A stretch of 64,000 bases of DNA, from assembly GCF_000966285.1 (NCBI RefSeq), contig NZ_KQ031391.1, forward strand, positions 1,206,819 through 1,270,818, read 5' to 3'. Positions 46,507 to 56,666 of this stretch are shown here, piece by piece (position 1 is the stretch's first letter; every line of letters begins with the position of its first letter). The position numbers and the translations under genes were made by a program. This stretch comes from Pseudofrankia sp. DC12 (GTDB lineage: Bacteria; Actinomycetota; Actinomycetes; Frankiales; Frankiaceae). The notes below the pieces were generated by a model. The model worked only from the letters and a program-made list of their open reading frames with translations. It had not been told where the DNA came from and did no database searches.

Positions 46507-49500
46507 GTGAGCGGCCCACTGCTCCCCTCGCTCCAGGCGGCCGACCTGCGGCGAGCGCTCACCGACTACCTGTCGACGACGTTCGCGCTGACCGACGACG
46601 ACGTCCGCGCGGCGCTGACCGATTTCCTGATCGACCCGGACGAGGGCATCTTCCGCGGCCCCTTCGCCCGGCTGCGCCTACCGTTCCGCCCGGCGGACGG
46701 CGCCTGGACGGTGGCGCTGGACTGGTGGCAGGAAGGGTTCGAGCCCTACGTCCACCAGGCCCAGGCGTTCGAGCGCCTCTCCTCGAAGCACACACGGCCG
46801 CGTCCGACGCTGGTGACGACGGGTACCGGCTCGGGCAAGACCGAGGCGTTCCTGATCCCGCTGCTCGACCACGCGCTGCGGATGCGCCGGCAGGGCCAGC
46901 CTGGGTTGAAGGCGCTGCTGCTCTACCCGATGAACGCGCTGGCGAACGACCAGGCGGACCGGATCGCGAAGCTGCTCACGTCCGACCCGCGCCTGGGCGG
47001 GCTGACCGCCGGGATCTACACCGGCGAGGACAAGGCCCAGCGCACCCAGGTGACCCCGGACGGTCTGATCACGTCGCGGGAGGTGCTGCGCTCGGACCCG
47101 CCGGACCTGCTGCTGACGAACTACAAGATGCTCGACCAGCTGTTGCTGCGGGCGAACGACCGTGGCCTGTGGGTCGGCGCCGAGGAGTCGCTGACCTACC
47201 TGGTCCTCGACGAGTTCCACACCTACGACGGCGCGCAGGGCACCGACGTGGCGATGCTGCTGCGTCGCCTCGGCTCGATGCTCGGCGTCGCCCGCGAGGG
47301 GGCCCCGCTCGGCGACATCGTGCCCGTGGCGACGTCGGCGACCCTCGGCGGTGGCGACGAGGCGTCGTTCGCGGCGATGCGGACCTTCGCCGAGACGGTG
47401 TTCGGCTGCCCATTCGAGGCTGACACGGTCGTCGTCGAGGACCGGATGTCGCCGGACGAGTGGCGTGCGGCGACTGCGGGCTCCGCGCCAGGATTCGCGG
47501 CCCGGCCGGTGGCGTCGGCGGCGCTGCTCGCGGATGCGATCCGCGCGGCGGCGGGCGGTGGCCCGGACGAGGTGGCGCACGCACTACTGGGGTCGTTGTT
47601 CATCCGGGAGAGTGACGGTGCGGGCCTGGCGGCGGCGGATGTCCGCCGGCTGCGCACCCGGGGCCGGCTCGCCGCACTGCTCGCCGGCCACCCACTCGTC
47701 GAGCGGCTGCTGCCGGCCGCGTTGCGACCGGCGCCGCCCAGGGCGCTGGCCGAGGCCGTGCTGCCGGACGACGCGAGCCCGAATCGGACCGACGGGGTGC
47801 TGGTCGTCGAGGCGCTGCTCGGGCTGCTCTCGGCGGCCCGCGCCGACGCGGTCGGCGTGGCCGGGCGCCGCCTGCTCGGCGTGGATGCTCAGCTGTGGGT
47901 GCGGGAGGTGACCCGGGTCGATCGGCGGGTCGCGGCGGTGCCGGCGTTCCGCTGGTCGGACGACGGCGCCCACGCCGATCCGGAGCTTTATCTTCCGGCG
48001 CTGTACTGCCGGCACTGCGGACGGTCTGGCTGGGGTGCGCTGCGTTCGGTGCTGGGCCGCAACATCGAAGCGTCCGACGCCTCGATCCGCAAGGCGGCCC
48101 GCGCCGCTGACCAGCGGTTCCGAGCCCTGCTGCACGCTCCGGGTGAGGCCGCCACGCTGGCCAATGACGATGCGGCGCCCGTCGAGGGCCTGCTCTGGTT
48201 GGACCTGGCCAGCCTCCAGCTCGTCGGCCGGCCGCCCACCGACGGCGGCGCCGACGAGTCGGCGTTCGTTCCGGTCCTCGTCGACTGGGACGACGACGCC
48301 TCGGCCCGCGACCAGACCTGCCCGTCCTGCCAGCAGGCCGACGGCATCCGGTTCCTCGGCACCGGGGTGTCGACGCTGACGTCGGTGAGCCTCTCCGCCC
48401 TTTTCGGCTCCGCGCATCTGGACCGGGCCGAGAAGAAGAGCCTGCTGTTCACCGACTCGGTGCAGGATGCCGCCTACATGGCCGGCTTCGTGCAGGCCCG
48501 CTCCCACGCGCTGAGCCTGCGCGCGGCCCTGTTCGACGCGATCACCGCGGCCGGGCCGCTGGCGCTGTCCGACCTGCCTCGGGAGGCGATGGCCCGCGCC
48601 GGCGACGACGCGGTCCGCCGCTACCGGCTCGTCCCGCCGACGGTCGCCGACTGGGCGTCGTTCCACCGCTACTGGCACCCGTCCGGAAGCGCCTCCGAGC
48701 GAGGGAGCGCCCGGCGGGCGGTGGAACGGCGGTTGGGGTTCGACGCCGCCCTGGAGTTCGGCCTCAACGCCCGCACCGGCCGCACGCTGGAGCTCACCGG
48801 GGCGGTAGTCGCCGAGGTCGACACCGACTCACCACGGGCGCTGCGCAACGTGGGTCGCCGGGCCGTCGCCAAGGCCCGCGAGCAGCACAGCCTCTCCCAG
48901 GATGTAGACGACGCCCTCGGCGCCACCCTCGATGACGCCCGGCTCGCCGGCTGGGTCCGCGGCCTGCTCGAACGGGTCCGCACGCAGGGTGGGATCGCGC
49001 ACCGCTGGCTTGACCGGTACGTCGACGACGACGGCAACCGCTGGTTTCTGTCTGGAGGTCGCGGCGACGCCCGCAATGAAGGCCTGCCCGCCTTCCCGCC
49101 GGGACGGCCGGCGCCAGGATTTCCGACGACCGGCACCCGCGCCGACAACCTCGACGCCGTCACCAACACCAGGGCCTGGTACGCCCGCTGGTCGGCGCGG
49201 CAGCTGCGGCTGACGAACCGCGACGGAGGACTCGTCGCACGGGCGCTGTTGGAGGAGGCAGCCGCCGTCGGCTGGCTGCGCACCCGGCGGACGAACTCCG
49301 GGGCGACAGTGTTCGCCCTCGACCCGGAGCGCATCATGCTCGCGGTCGCAGACGATCCTGGGCTCGCTGACGGGTCGCTGGCGCTGCGCTGCGACGTCTG
49401 CCAGACGCTCACCCCCGGGCGGCGCCAGACCGTCGACGACCTCGACGGCGCGGCCTGCCTGCGCCAGCTCTGCCCGGGAACGCTGCGCCGCGCGGCGCGG

Positions 49501-52500
49501 GGTGACGACTACTACCGCACCCTTTACAACAGCGGCGACATGCGCCGGGTCGTCGCCCACGAGCACACCGGGCTGCTGCCGGACCGGGTCCGCACCGACG
49601 TCGAGACCGCGTTCCGCGAGGGCACCGGCCCCGACGTCCCGAACGTGCTGACCGCGACGCCGACGCTGGAGCTCGGCATCGACATCGGCGACCTGTCCAC
49701 GGTGCTGCTCGGCTCGCTGCCCCGGTCCGTCGCCTCGTACCTGCAACGGGTCGGCCGGGCCGGCCGGCTCACCGGCAACGCGCTGATCCTGGCGTACGTC
49801 CCCGGCCGGGCCCGAAACTCCGCGCTGCTCGAAGACCCGCTGGCGCTACTCGACGGCGAGGTCCGCCCGCCGGCGACCTACCTGGACGCGATCGAGATCC
49901 TGCGCCGCCAGTTCGTCGCCTGGCTCGTCGACCGCCGTGCCCGGGCGGGCGCGCCTGACCCGATCAACGCCGCCGGTGTCTTCCCCGACATCGACGCCGG
50001 GCCGGGCACCTGGCTCGGCGAACTGCTCACCGACGCGACCGACCACGCCGAGGCGTACACGACCACGTTTCTCGCCCTGTTCGGCGACCTGGTCCGCCCC
50101 GACACCGCCGACGACCTGCGCCGCTGGGCGGGCGTCGACCTTGCCGACGGCCAGGTCTCGGGCCTGGGCCAGCTGCTGCGCCGGGCAGCGGTCGACTACC
50201 GCCGCGAGATCGACGACCTCGGCCATCGGCAAACCGCGCTACGCGAGAAGCTCCCCGGCCTCCAGGAAACGGCCGGCAGACCGACCGCCACGGACGACGA
50301 CCGGGTCGCCGCCCGGATGGCCGCCGCGGAACTGAGGTTCCTCGGGAAACGCCGCGCCGACCTCGGCGGCCAGTTCTGGGTCGCCGCCTTGGAGGAACGC
50401 GGCGTCCTGCCGAACTACACCCTGCTCGACGACTCCGTCAGCCTCGACGTCACGCTGCGCTGGGTCGACCACGAGACCGCCGAGTACAAGGAAGAAGCCC
50501 GCGCCTACCAACGCGGCAGCGCCATCGCACTCACCGAATGGGCGCCCGGCTCCACCTTCTACGCCCAGGGCCTCGCGGTACGCATCGACGCCGTCGACGT
50601 CGGCCGTGACCTCGACGCTCTGCTGCAGACCTGGCGGCTCTGTTCCGCCTGCGGCTGGTCCCAGGCCTCCCGCCGGTCCGAGCCTGCGCCCCACGTCCCG
50701 GCGACGTGCCCGCGCTGCGGCCACACAGGCCTCGCTGACACGGGCCAGGCTCTGCCCGTCCTGCCGCTGGAGCGGGTCTCCGCGCAGGTCTCCCGCGACA
50801 ACGCGGCGATCTCAGATGCCCGCGACGAACGCGACCGGCTCGCCTTCACCGTCGTCCCCGCCGCCGACGTCGACCCGGACCAGGTCTCGGACGCCTGGCA
50901 GCTGCGCGACTACCCGTTCGGCGCCGAGTACGTCCGTCAGGTCGACATCCGCTGGGTCAACGTCGGCCGCGCCGTCGAGCAGGGCGCGCCCCGCGTGCTC
51001 GCCGGCGTGGAAGTCCGCGCGCCGCTGTTCACTGTCTGTCCTGGTTGTGGCGTCGTCCCCGCCGCCCAACCCGGCGTGCGCGATCTGACCAGCGCACGGC
51101 ACCGCGCCTGGTGCCAGCACCGCACCGCGATCGTCGTCCCCTGGGTGGAGTTCGCTCTCGGCCGCACCTTGCGGACCCAGGCCGTGCGGGTCCTGCTGCC
51201 GCCGCACGTCACCCTCGACCACTTCGGCGTCCCGTCTCTGCGGGCCGCGCTGCTACTCGGCCTGCGCGAGATCCTCGGCGGTAGCCCCGATCACCTCGAT
51301 CTCATCGAGGCGCACCTTCCCGTCAACGGCCAGGACCGCACCGCACTGCTCCTGCACGACCGCGTCCCCGGCGGCACCGGCTACCTGGCCGACCTGGCCC
51401 GTCCCAGCCGGGTCCGCGAGATCCTCACCGCGGCGTTCGACGTCGTAGCCACCTGCCCGTGTCGCGACGAGGGGCTGCTCGCCTGCCCGCGATGCCTGCT
51501 GCCGTTCACCACGCAGGTCGAACGCACCTCCCGCGCCCGCGCCGAGCAAGTGCTGCGCGAACTGCTCGGCCTGCCCGCCGCGACCGCCGGGGCCGTGGAG
51601 ACAGCCGAGGGCGCCGACGAGCAGGCCGGTCGGGGCTGGCATCCCGAGCAGCTGCGCTCGATCGCCGACATCCCGATGCCATCCCTCGACAGCGCCCTCG
51701 AACTCCGGTTCCGTCGCGTGCTCACCGAGGCGCTGCGTGCCCGCGGGGCCTCCGTCCAGGAGATCCCGCAGCTCGTCGGCACCGAGGTCCGCTTCGGCGT
51801 CCCCGGCCAGGTCCACCGCCGCTGGACACTGCGCCCTCAGGTCCACGCCCACGGCTCCCGGCCCGACTTCGAGCTGCTCTGTGAGGACCCGGCCATCCCG
51901 CGGGTCTACATCTTCACCGACGGCCGGCTCTGGCACGCAACGCCGGCCCACAACCGGATCGCCGACGACGCGGCGAAGCGCGCGGCACTGCGTTCCGCCG
52001 GCAACCTCGTCTGGGCGATCACCGACGACGACGTCGCCACCTTCGAGGCAATTTCCCGCGGCGAACAGGCCAGCCCAGCGGGGGCCTCCTGGTACACCGA
52101 CACCGTTCACGGCCGGCTCACCAAGCTGCGCCAGCAACGCATCCCAGCGGGGTCGATCCCCGACTCCCTCGCCACCGCGGACGCCGTCACCCAGCTCGTC
52201 GACTGGATCATGAACGCCAATCGCAAGGAGGCTTGGCAGGCGCTGGCCGATGGCCTGCCCTTCGCCCTCGTCGCCGGCAAGCCGGAGCCGATCGGCAGCC
52301 GGGCCGACCTGGAGACGATCGCGGCCGAGGCACTCGGAGTCCCGGTCGACCCGGCGGCGGCACAGCCCGTGGACGCGGCCGGTGCTGAGCTCATCGGCTG
52401 GTGCTGGCGGCACGGCCCACTCACCGTCGCCACCGCCGGTCGCGCGACCCGGCCTTACGACGTCGGCTCGGTCCTCCTCCTCGACGACCGCGACGACACC

Positions 52501-52950
52501 CTCGCCACCGACGAGGGCACCGCCGCCTGGCGCGCCTGGCTCGCGCTCTCGAACGTCCTCGGCCACGCCACCCGCACCCGGCCCCGCGCGCTCTCCCAGA
52601 CGCTCAACCAGACACCCCTCTCGCCCGACGCCGCTACCGCGGGCGAGCCCGTTGCGCCTACGCCTTCGCCTTCGCTGGACCCGGCCTGGCAGGCCCTTGT
52701 CGACACCGCCGCCGACGACCTCGAACGAACGCTGCTCGTCGGCCTCGCCGCCGCCGGCGTCCCCCTACCGGAGCAGGGCTACGAGACCGACGACGGATAC
52801 CCGCTCGACCTCGCGTGGGCCGACGTCCGCATCGCCGTCCTGATCGCCCCGGACGAGGCCCTCACCGCGACCCTGGCCGGCGCCGGCTGGCGGGTGCTTG
52901 GCCCCGAACTAGATCGCCTCGCAGACCTGTTGAAGGTTGGCGATGTCTGA
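46507..52950 (+). CDS. Giant DEAD/DEAH helicase with DUF1998-type domain and C-terminal nuclease-like fold
   Basis: A protein of 2,147 residues. The SF2 motor has Walker A TGTGSGKTEAFL with Lys111, YPMNALANDQADR, DEFH 235-238 in VLDEFHTYDG, and a late helicase-C half (LTATPTLELGIDIGDLSTVL, YLQRVGRAGR near 1,080). A long insertion with CRHC and CPSC knuckles separates the halves. Then come zinc pairs CSAC/CPRC and CPGC, and a DUF1998/MZB-like end (VPGGTGYLADLARP, then CPCRDEGLLACPRCLLPF). From about 1,785, RPDFELLCEDPAIPRVYIFT and DGRLWHA resemble a PD-(D/E)XK/Vsr fold. It recalls DruE of Druantia and DrmA/DrmB of DISARM. The GTG at 46507 follows a G-rich site. Confidence 0.85.
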   Translation: MSGPLLPSLQAADLRRALTDYLSTTFALTDDDVRAALTDFLIDPDEGIFRGPFARLRLPFRPADGAWTVALDWWQEGFEPYVHQAQAFERLSSKHTRPRPTLVTTGTGSGKTEAFLIPLLDHALRMRRQGQPGLKALLLYPMNALANDQADRIAKLLTSDPRLGGLTAGIYTGEDKAQRTQVTPDGLITSREVLRSDPPDLLLTNYKMLDQLLLRANDRGLWVGAEESLTYLVLDEFHTYDGAQGTDVAMLLRRLGSMLGVAREGAPLGDIVPVATSATLGGGDEASFAAMRTFAETVFGCPFEADTVVVEDRMSPDEWRAATAGSAPGFAARPVASAALLADAIRAAAGGGPDEVAHALLGSLFIRESDGAGLAAADVRRLRTRGRLAALLAGHPLVERLLPAALRPAPPRALAEAVLPDDASPNRTDGVLVVEALLGLLSAARADAVGVAGRRLLGVDAQLWVREVTRVDRRVAAVPAFRWSDDGAHADPELYLPALYCRHCGRSGWGALRSVLGRNIEASDASIRKAARAADQRFRALLHAPGEAATLANDDAAPVEGLLWLDLASLQLVGRPPTDGGADESAFVPVLVDWDDDASARDQTCPSCQQADGIRFLGTGVSTLTSVSLSALFGSAHLDRAEKKSLLFTDSVQDAAYMAGFVQARSHALSLRAALFDAITAAGPLALSDLPREAMARAGDDAVRRYRLVPPTVADWASFHRYWHPSGSASERGSARRAVERRLGFDAALEFGLNARTGRTLELTGAVVAEVDTDSPRALRNVGRRAVAKAREQHSLSQDVDDALGATLDDARLAGWVRGLLERVRTQGGIAHRWLDRYVDDDGNRWFLSGGRGDARNEGLPAFPPGRPAPGFPTTGTRADNLDAVTNTRAWYARWSARQLRLTNRDGGLVARALLEEAAAVGWLRTRRTNSGATVFALDPERIMLAVADDPGLADGSLALRCDVCQTLTPGRRQTVDDLDGAACLRQLCPGTLRRAARGDDYYRTLYNSGDMRRVVAHEHTGLLPDRVRTDVETAFREGTGPDVPNVLTATPTLELGIDIGDLSTVLLGSLPRSVASYLQRVGRAGRLTGNALILAYVPGRARNSALLEDPLALLDGEVRPPATYLDAIEILRRQFVAWLVDRRARAGAPDPINAAGVFPDIDAGPGTWLGELLTDATDHAEAYTTTFLALFGDLVRPDTADDLRRWAGVDLADGQVSGLGQLLRRAAVDYRREIDDLGHRQTALREKLPGLQETAGRPTATDDDRVAARMAAAELRFLGKRRADLGGQFWVAALEERGVLPNYTLLDDSVSLDVTLRWVDHETAEYKEEARAYQRGSAIALTEWAPGSTFYAQGLAVRIDAVDVGRDLDALLQTWRLCSACGWSQASRRSEPAPHVPATCPRCGHTGLADTGQALPVLPLERVSAQVSRDNAAISDARDERDRLAFTVVPAADVDPDQVSDAWQLRDYPFGAEYVRQVDIRWVNVGRAVEQGAPRVLAGVEVRAPLFTVCPGCGVVPAAQPGVRDLTSARHRAWCQHRTAIVVPWVEFALGRTLRTQAVRVLLPPHVTLDHFGVPSLRAALLLGLREILGGSPDHLDLIEAHLPVNGQDRTALLLHDRVPGGTGYLADLARPSRVREILTAAFDVVATCPCRDEGLLACPRCLLPFTTQVERTSRARAEQVLRELLGLPAATAGAVETAEGADEQAGRGWHPEQLRSIADIPMPSLDSALELRFRRVLTEALRARGASVQEIPQLVGTEVRFGVPGQVHRRWTLRPQVHAHGSRPDFELLCEDPAIPRVYIFTDGRLWHATPAHNRIADDAAKRAALRSAGNLVWAITDDDVATFEAISRGEQASPAGASWYTDTVHGRLTKLRQQRIPAGSIPDSLATADAVTQLVDWIMNANRKEAWQALADGLPFALVAGKPEPIGSRADLETIAAEALGVPVDPAAAQPVDAAGAELIGWCWRHGPLTVATAGRATRPYDVGSVLLLDDRDDTLATDEGTAAWRAWLALSNVLGHATRTRPRALSQTLNQTPLSPDAATAGEPVAPTPSPSLDPAWQALVDTAADDLERTLLVGLAAAGVPLPEQGYETDDGYPLDLAWADVRIAVLIAPDEALTATLAGAGWRVLGPELDRLADLLKVGDV

Positions 52951-53091
52951 CGTGGGCCGGGTAGCCCCGACGACTCGTCCGATAGCGGCTTGGCCTGGTC
53001 CACGAAGCCGCAGATCCTCGCTACGCTCGCCGACGGCGGCCCCGGGCTGGGCTGGGGCGTCGTTGGCGACAGATGGAGGCTGTGGGCGTCG

Positions 53092-55461
53092 ATGAGCAAC
53101 ATCACGATGTCCCGACAGTTCCGCAAGCGGCTCGACATCGACGGGTCGCTGAAGCAGCGTGCCTGGGACTTCCTGACGAAGCTGATGACCGACCCGACGA
53201 GTCCCGGTCTGCACATCGAGCCGATCAAGGGCTCTCGCGACCCACGAGTGCGCACGGGTCGAGTCAATGACAACTTCCGCGCCGTCATGTTCCTGGTGGC
53301 CCAGCAGCCCGAGCCGCACTTCGTTCTTGCCGCGGTCGCCCCGCATGACGAGGCGAACGCGCTCGCCGAACGCATTGTCCTGACGACCAACCCGGTCACC
53401 GGAGTCCTGGAGGTCCTTGAGGCCACGACTCAAGCGGGAACTCTCCACCTGCCGTCGCCATCGGTGTCACCGACCGCGATCCTCGCCGGACAAGATCTGA
53501 CGAATCAGGCCGACGAGCGCGCCGCTCCGCCACCGGAGAGTGCGGAGTCGCTGCTAGCACGGTTCACCGCCGTAGAGCTGGAAGCGCTCGGCCTTCCCGC
53601 GGACCTGTCGCGGCGCGCGCTTGCCTGCGCCGACGAGGACGCGCTGATCGCCGTCGCCGGCGATGAGCGCGTCCCCGCCTGGCAGAGCGATGCTCTGCTC
53701 TCCCTGGCCACCGGCGCCTCGGTCGCCGAGGTCCTGGCCCAGCTCAAGCCGGACGCCGCCGCGCCCGAACCGGCGGCACACGCTGCGATCCCGACGGCAG
53801 AGGCTGGACCGGACACTGAACCGGAGCCTCGACTGACCCCGGCGACCAACGCCGAGGTCGAGGCTGCGCTCACCCGGCCGGGCACCCTGATGGACTTCGT
53901 CCGGATTCAGACAGACGACCAGCTTCGCCGCGTCCTCGACGGCGCGTTCGCGGACTGGCGCGTCTTCCTGCATCCCGAGCAGCGCCGTTACGCCCTCCTG
54001 CGGACGGGCGGCGCCTACCGGCTGACCGGCGGCGCCGGTACCGGGAAGACGGTCGTCGCCCTGCACCGAGCCCGGCATCTGACCGCCGACCGGCCCGGCG
54101 CCCGGGTCGTGCTCACCACCTTCACCCGCACGCTGGCCGACAACCTCGCCCGCGACCTGCGTGTCCTCGACCCGGCGATCCCGCAGGTCCGCCTCGGCCA
54201 ACCTGGCGTCGCCGTCCGCGGCATCGACCAGTTGGCGTTGGAAATCCTGGGCAACACCCCGATGGAGATCCGCGCGAAGGCCGACAGCGACCTGCTGTCG
54301 AGTGGCGCTGTCCCCGAGCCGCTCACCGACCGGAAGGAACGCGCCGCCTGGGCCGACGCCGCCCGCGCCGCCGGGCTGACCGGCGATCTTGCCCGACCCA
54401 GCTTTCTGCTCGGCGAGTACCGGATGGTCATCCTCGCCCGTGACCTGACCGCCCGGGCCGACTACGTTCGAGCCCCCCGCCCCGGACGCGGCACCCGACT
54501 CTCCCGGGCGCAACGAATGGCAGTCTGGGACGCCGTCGAGGCCTACCGCCGCCAGCTCGCCTTAGAACACAGGGCCAGCTTCGCCGAGATCGCGGTTCTC
54601 GCCGCCCGCTGCGCGGACACCGTCGCTGAGGCCGCCGGTCATCGGACCGCCGACCACGTCGTGATCGACGAGGCTCAGGACCTTCATCCGGGCCACTGGC
54701 GCCTCCTACGCGCCCTCGTCGCCGAGGGTCCGAACGACCTGTTCATCGCCGAGGACTCCCACCAGCGCATCTACGGCGAAAAGGTCGTCCTGTCCCGCTA
54801 CGGCATCCACGTCCGCGGCCGCAGCCGCCGGCTCACCCTGAACTACCGGACCACCGCCCAGAACCTGCGCTTCGCGGTCAGCGTCCTCGGCGACACCCCC
54901 GTCACCGACCTCGACGACGAAACCGACAGCGTCGCCGGCTACCGCTCGGCCATGTCCGGGCCCGCGCCGTTCCTACGCGCCTGCACCGGCCTGACCGACG
55001 AGCTCGACACCGCCGCCGCCACCCTGCGAGCCTGGCTCAACCCACCCCCGGCCACGGCCGCCTCGGGCGAAACGCCTGCCCGCCGCACGATTGTCGAGCC
55101 CGGCAGCCTCGGCATCCTCACCCGCGGCGCCGCGCAGCGCGACACAGTCGCGCAAGGCCTCCGAGACCGCGGCATCCCCGTGCAGGTCATCGCCGGTCAG
55201 GACTCCGGCCGCGCCGACGCCCCGCGCCTGATGACCATGCACCGCGCCAAGGGCCTCGAGTTCAGCCGCGTCATCCTCTTCGGCGTCGACCGCGACAACC
55301 TCCCGTCCGCCCAGGCCCTCGCCGACGAGACCGCCGACGAACGCGCCGACCGCGAGGCCCGCGAACGCTTCCTCCTCTACGTCGCCGCCTCCCGCGCCCG
55401 CGACGCCCTCGTCGTCCTCTGGGCCGGCACCCCCTCGCCTTTTCTTCCCCGCAAGGAATAA
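53092..55461 (+). CDS. UvrD-like SF1 helicase with RelE/ParE-like N-terminus
   Basis: A protein of 789 residues. Residues 1-100 look like a RelE/ParE toxin fold: FRKRLDIDGSLKQRAWDFL, GLHIEPIKGSRDPRVRTGRV, NDNFRAVMFLV and PHDEANALAERI. After a linker comes a UvrD/Rep-type helicase: Walker A GGAGTGKTVVAL with Lys319, VVIDEAQDLHPGHW near 522, LNYRTTAQNLRFAV, MTMHRAKGLEFSRVILFGVD and YVAASRARDALVVL. It closes the SNF2/methyltransferase/giant-helicase operon, 141 bases after the preceding stop. The start is the ATG at 53092 behind TGGAGG. Whether the toxin-like part cuts RNA or only binds is unknown. Confidence 0.85.
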   Translation: MSNITMSRQFRKRLDIDGSLKQRAWDFLTKLMTDPTSPGLHIEPIKGSRDPRVRTGRVNDNFRAVMFLVAQQPEPHFVLAAVAPHDEANALAERIVLTTNPVTGVLEVLEATTQAGTLHLPSPSVSPTAILAGQDLTNQADERAAPPPESAESLLARFTAVELEALGLPADLSRRALACADEDALIAVAGDERVPAWQSDALLSLATGASVAEVLAQLKPDAAAPEPAAHAAIPTAEAGPDTEPEPRLTPATNAEVEAALTRPGTLMDFVRIQTDDQLRRVLDGAFADWRVFLHPEQRRYALLRTGGAYRLTGGAGTGKTVVALHRARHLTADRPGARVVLTTFTRTLADNLARDLRVLDPAIPQVRLGQPGVAVRGIDQLALEILGNTPMEIRAKADSDLLSSGAVPEPLTDRKERAAWADAARAAGLTGDLARPSFLLGEYRMVILARDLTARADYVRAPRPGRGTRLSRAQRMAVWDAVEAYRRQLALEHRASFAEIAVLAARCADTVAEAAGHRTADHVVIDEAQDLHPGHWRLLRALVAEGPNDLFIAEDSHQRIYGEKVVLSRYGIHVRGRSRRLTLNYRTTAQNLRFAVSVLGDTPVTDLDDETDSVAGYRSAMSGPAPFLRACTGLTDELDTAAATLRAWLNPPPATAASGETPARRTIVEPGSLGILTRGAAQRDTVAQGLRDRGIPVQVIAGQDSGRADAPRLMTMHRAKGLEFSRVILFGVDRDNLPSAQALADETADERADREARERFLLYVAASRARDALVVLWAGTPSPFLPRKE

Positions 55462-55850
55462 CAACGGCGACGAGGGTCGGAGGGGGCGGCGATGTTCCCA
55501 AGCTGGGCCATCGTCGCGTCGATCGACACGGGTTCGGCAAACGCCGGCACGGCTCTGAGCGGCCACCTGCGGTATCCGTTCCCTGACCGGCATGCGAGGC
55601 CAGGCCCCAACGTTCCCGTCACGATAGGCATAGCCGTAGCCCTGGTCTCACGGACTGCGGCGAACGGTCGCTGGCGACCCTGGCTGCGAAGAAAGCGAGG
55701 TCTGATCTGAGCAACGGTCGCAGCAGCGCTACCACCAAGGGAGACCTCTGAACTCGCAGCGAGAGTCGGAGACACTGTCCGATTGCACGGATTGCAGAGT
55801 CTGTGTGCCACGGGTCGGTTACGATCCGTCTGGCTCCGCTGCCCCGGGGG
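55462..55850. other. Gap between defence blocks A and B
   Basis: There is a 72-codon plus-strand frame at 55492, but it has no recognised domain or ribosome site, so I do not call it. This 389-base gap probably holds the end of the first operon and the promoter of the second. Confidence 0.4.
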
Positions 55851-56666
55851 GTGTCCTGGTTGGCTTCTGGTCCTGAGACGTCGGCGCATTATGAGCGGCT
55901 GGCGGGTAGCTACGACGAGAACTGGGCTCACAGCGAGGCCTTCCTCGACTGGATGTCTGACGCCATCGCCGGATCGCTGGATCTGGCGCCAGGTGACCGG
56001 GTGGCCGATGTGGGCTGCGGGACGGGCCTGTTCGCGCGCAGGCTGCTGGATGTCGTCGGCCCGTCGGCTCGGGTGCTGTGTGTTGATCCGTCAGCGGGCA
56101 TGCTCGGGCAGCTCCCTCCGGTCGATGGCCTCGTCGCGGTCCAGGCCTCCGCTGAGGACCTGGCCGCCAGCGCCGCTGATGGTGACGCCAGCCGGTCAGT
56201 GCTGGTGGCGCTGGGTTCGTTGGACGCCGTCGTGGTCAAGGAGGCGATTCACCACGTCGCGACTGCGGACCGGTCGTGGGTGGTCGCCGGGCTGGCCGGT
56301 TTACTCGCTCCCGGCGGGCGGCTGCTGGTCGTGATGTTGCCGACGACGATCTCGTATCCGCTGTTCGACGCGGCGCTGCGGCGCTTCGAGGAGCTGCAGC
56401 CGGACCCGGAGGACATCGCGGCCCACATGCGGGCCGCGGGCCTGACCGTGACCGTCGCCTACCAGGAGTTCGAGCTGCGGATTCCGAAGGACCGCTACCT
56501 CACCATGGTCCGGTCCCGGTACATGTCGCTGTTGGCGTCGTTCGACGACGACGAGCTCGCGGCTGGGATCGCTGAGATCGACGCCCGCTATCCCGGGCCG
56601 GTGCTGGTGTTTCCGGACAGGTTCGCGTTCGTGCTCGGCCGACGGGACGGGGCCGACGGTGACTGA
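55851..56666 (+). CDS. Class I SAM-dependent methyltransferase
   Basis: A protein of 271 residues of the methyltransferase-11/25 type. It has YERLAGSYDENWAHSEAFLD, SAM motif I GDRVADVGCGTGLFARRLLD, the acidic strand end VLCVDPSAGMLGQLP, and LDAVVVKEAIHHVA before GLLAPGGRLLVVML. The substrate is probably a small molecule or protein; there is no DNA-recognition part. The GTG at 55851 is preceded by a G-run; the TTG at 55860 is an alternative. Its last eight bases overlap the start of the NACHT gene, so the two are translated together and it belongs to that operon. Confidence 0.85.
   Translation: MSWLASGPETSAHYERLAGSYDENWAHSEAFLDWMSDAIAGSLDLAPGDRVADVGCGTGLFARRLLDVVGPSARVLCVDPSAGMLGQLPPVDGLVAVQASAEDLAASAADGDASRSVLVALGSLDAVVVKEAIHHVATADRSWVVAGLAGLLAPGGRLLVVMLPTTISYPLFDAALRRFEELQPDPEDIAAHMRAAGLTVTVAYQEFELRIPKDRYLTMVRSRYMSLLASFDDDELAAGIAEIDARYPGPVLVFPDRFAFVLGRRDGADGD

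Noticed and set aside
37413..55461. Calling the cluster a complete class 1 DISARM
   Set aside because: No PLD-type drmC and no separate drmB are present, and the DUF1998 part is fused to a giant helicase. Resemblance is stated but the name is withheld.
55492..55710. 72-codon plus-strand frame between the two defence operons
   Set aside because: No ribosome site, domain or clear coding pattern.
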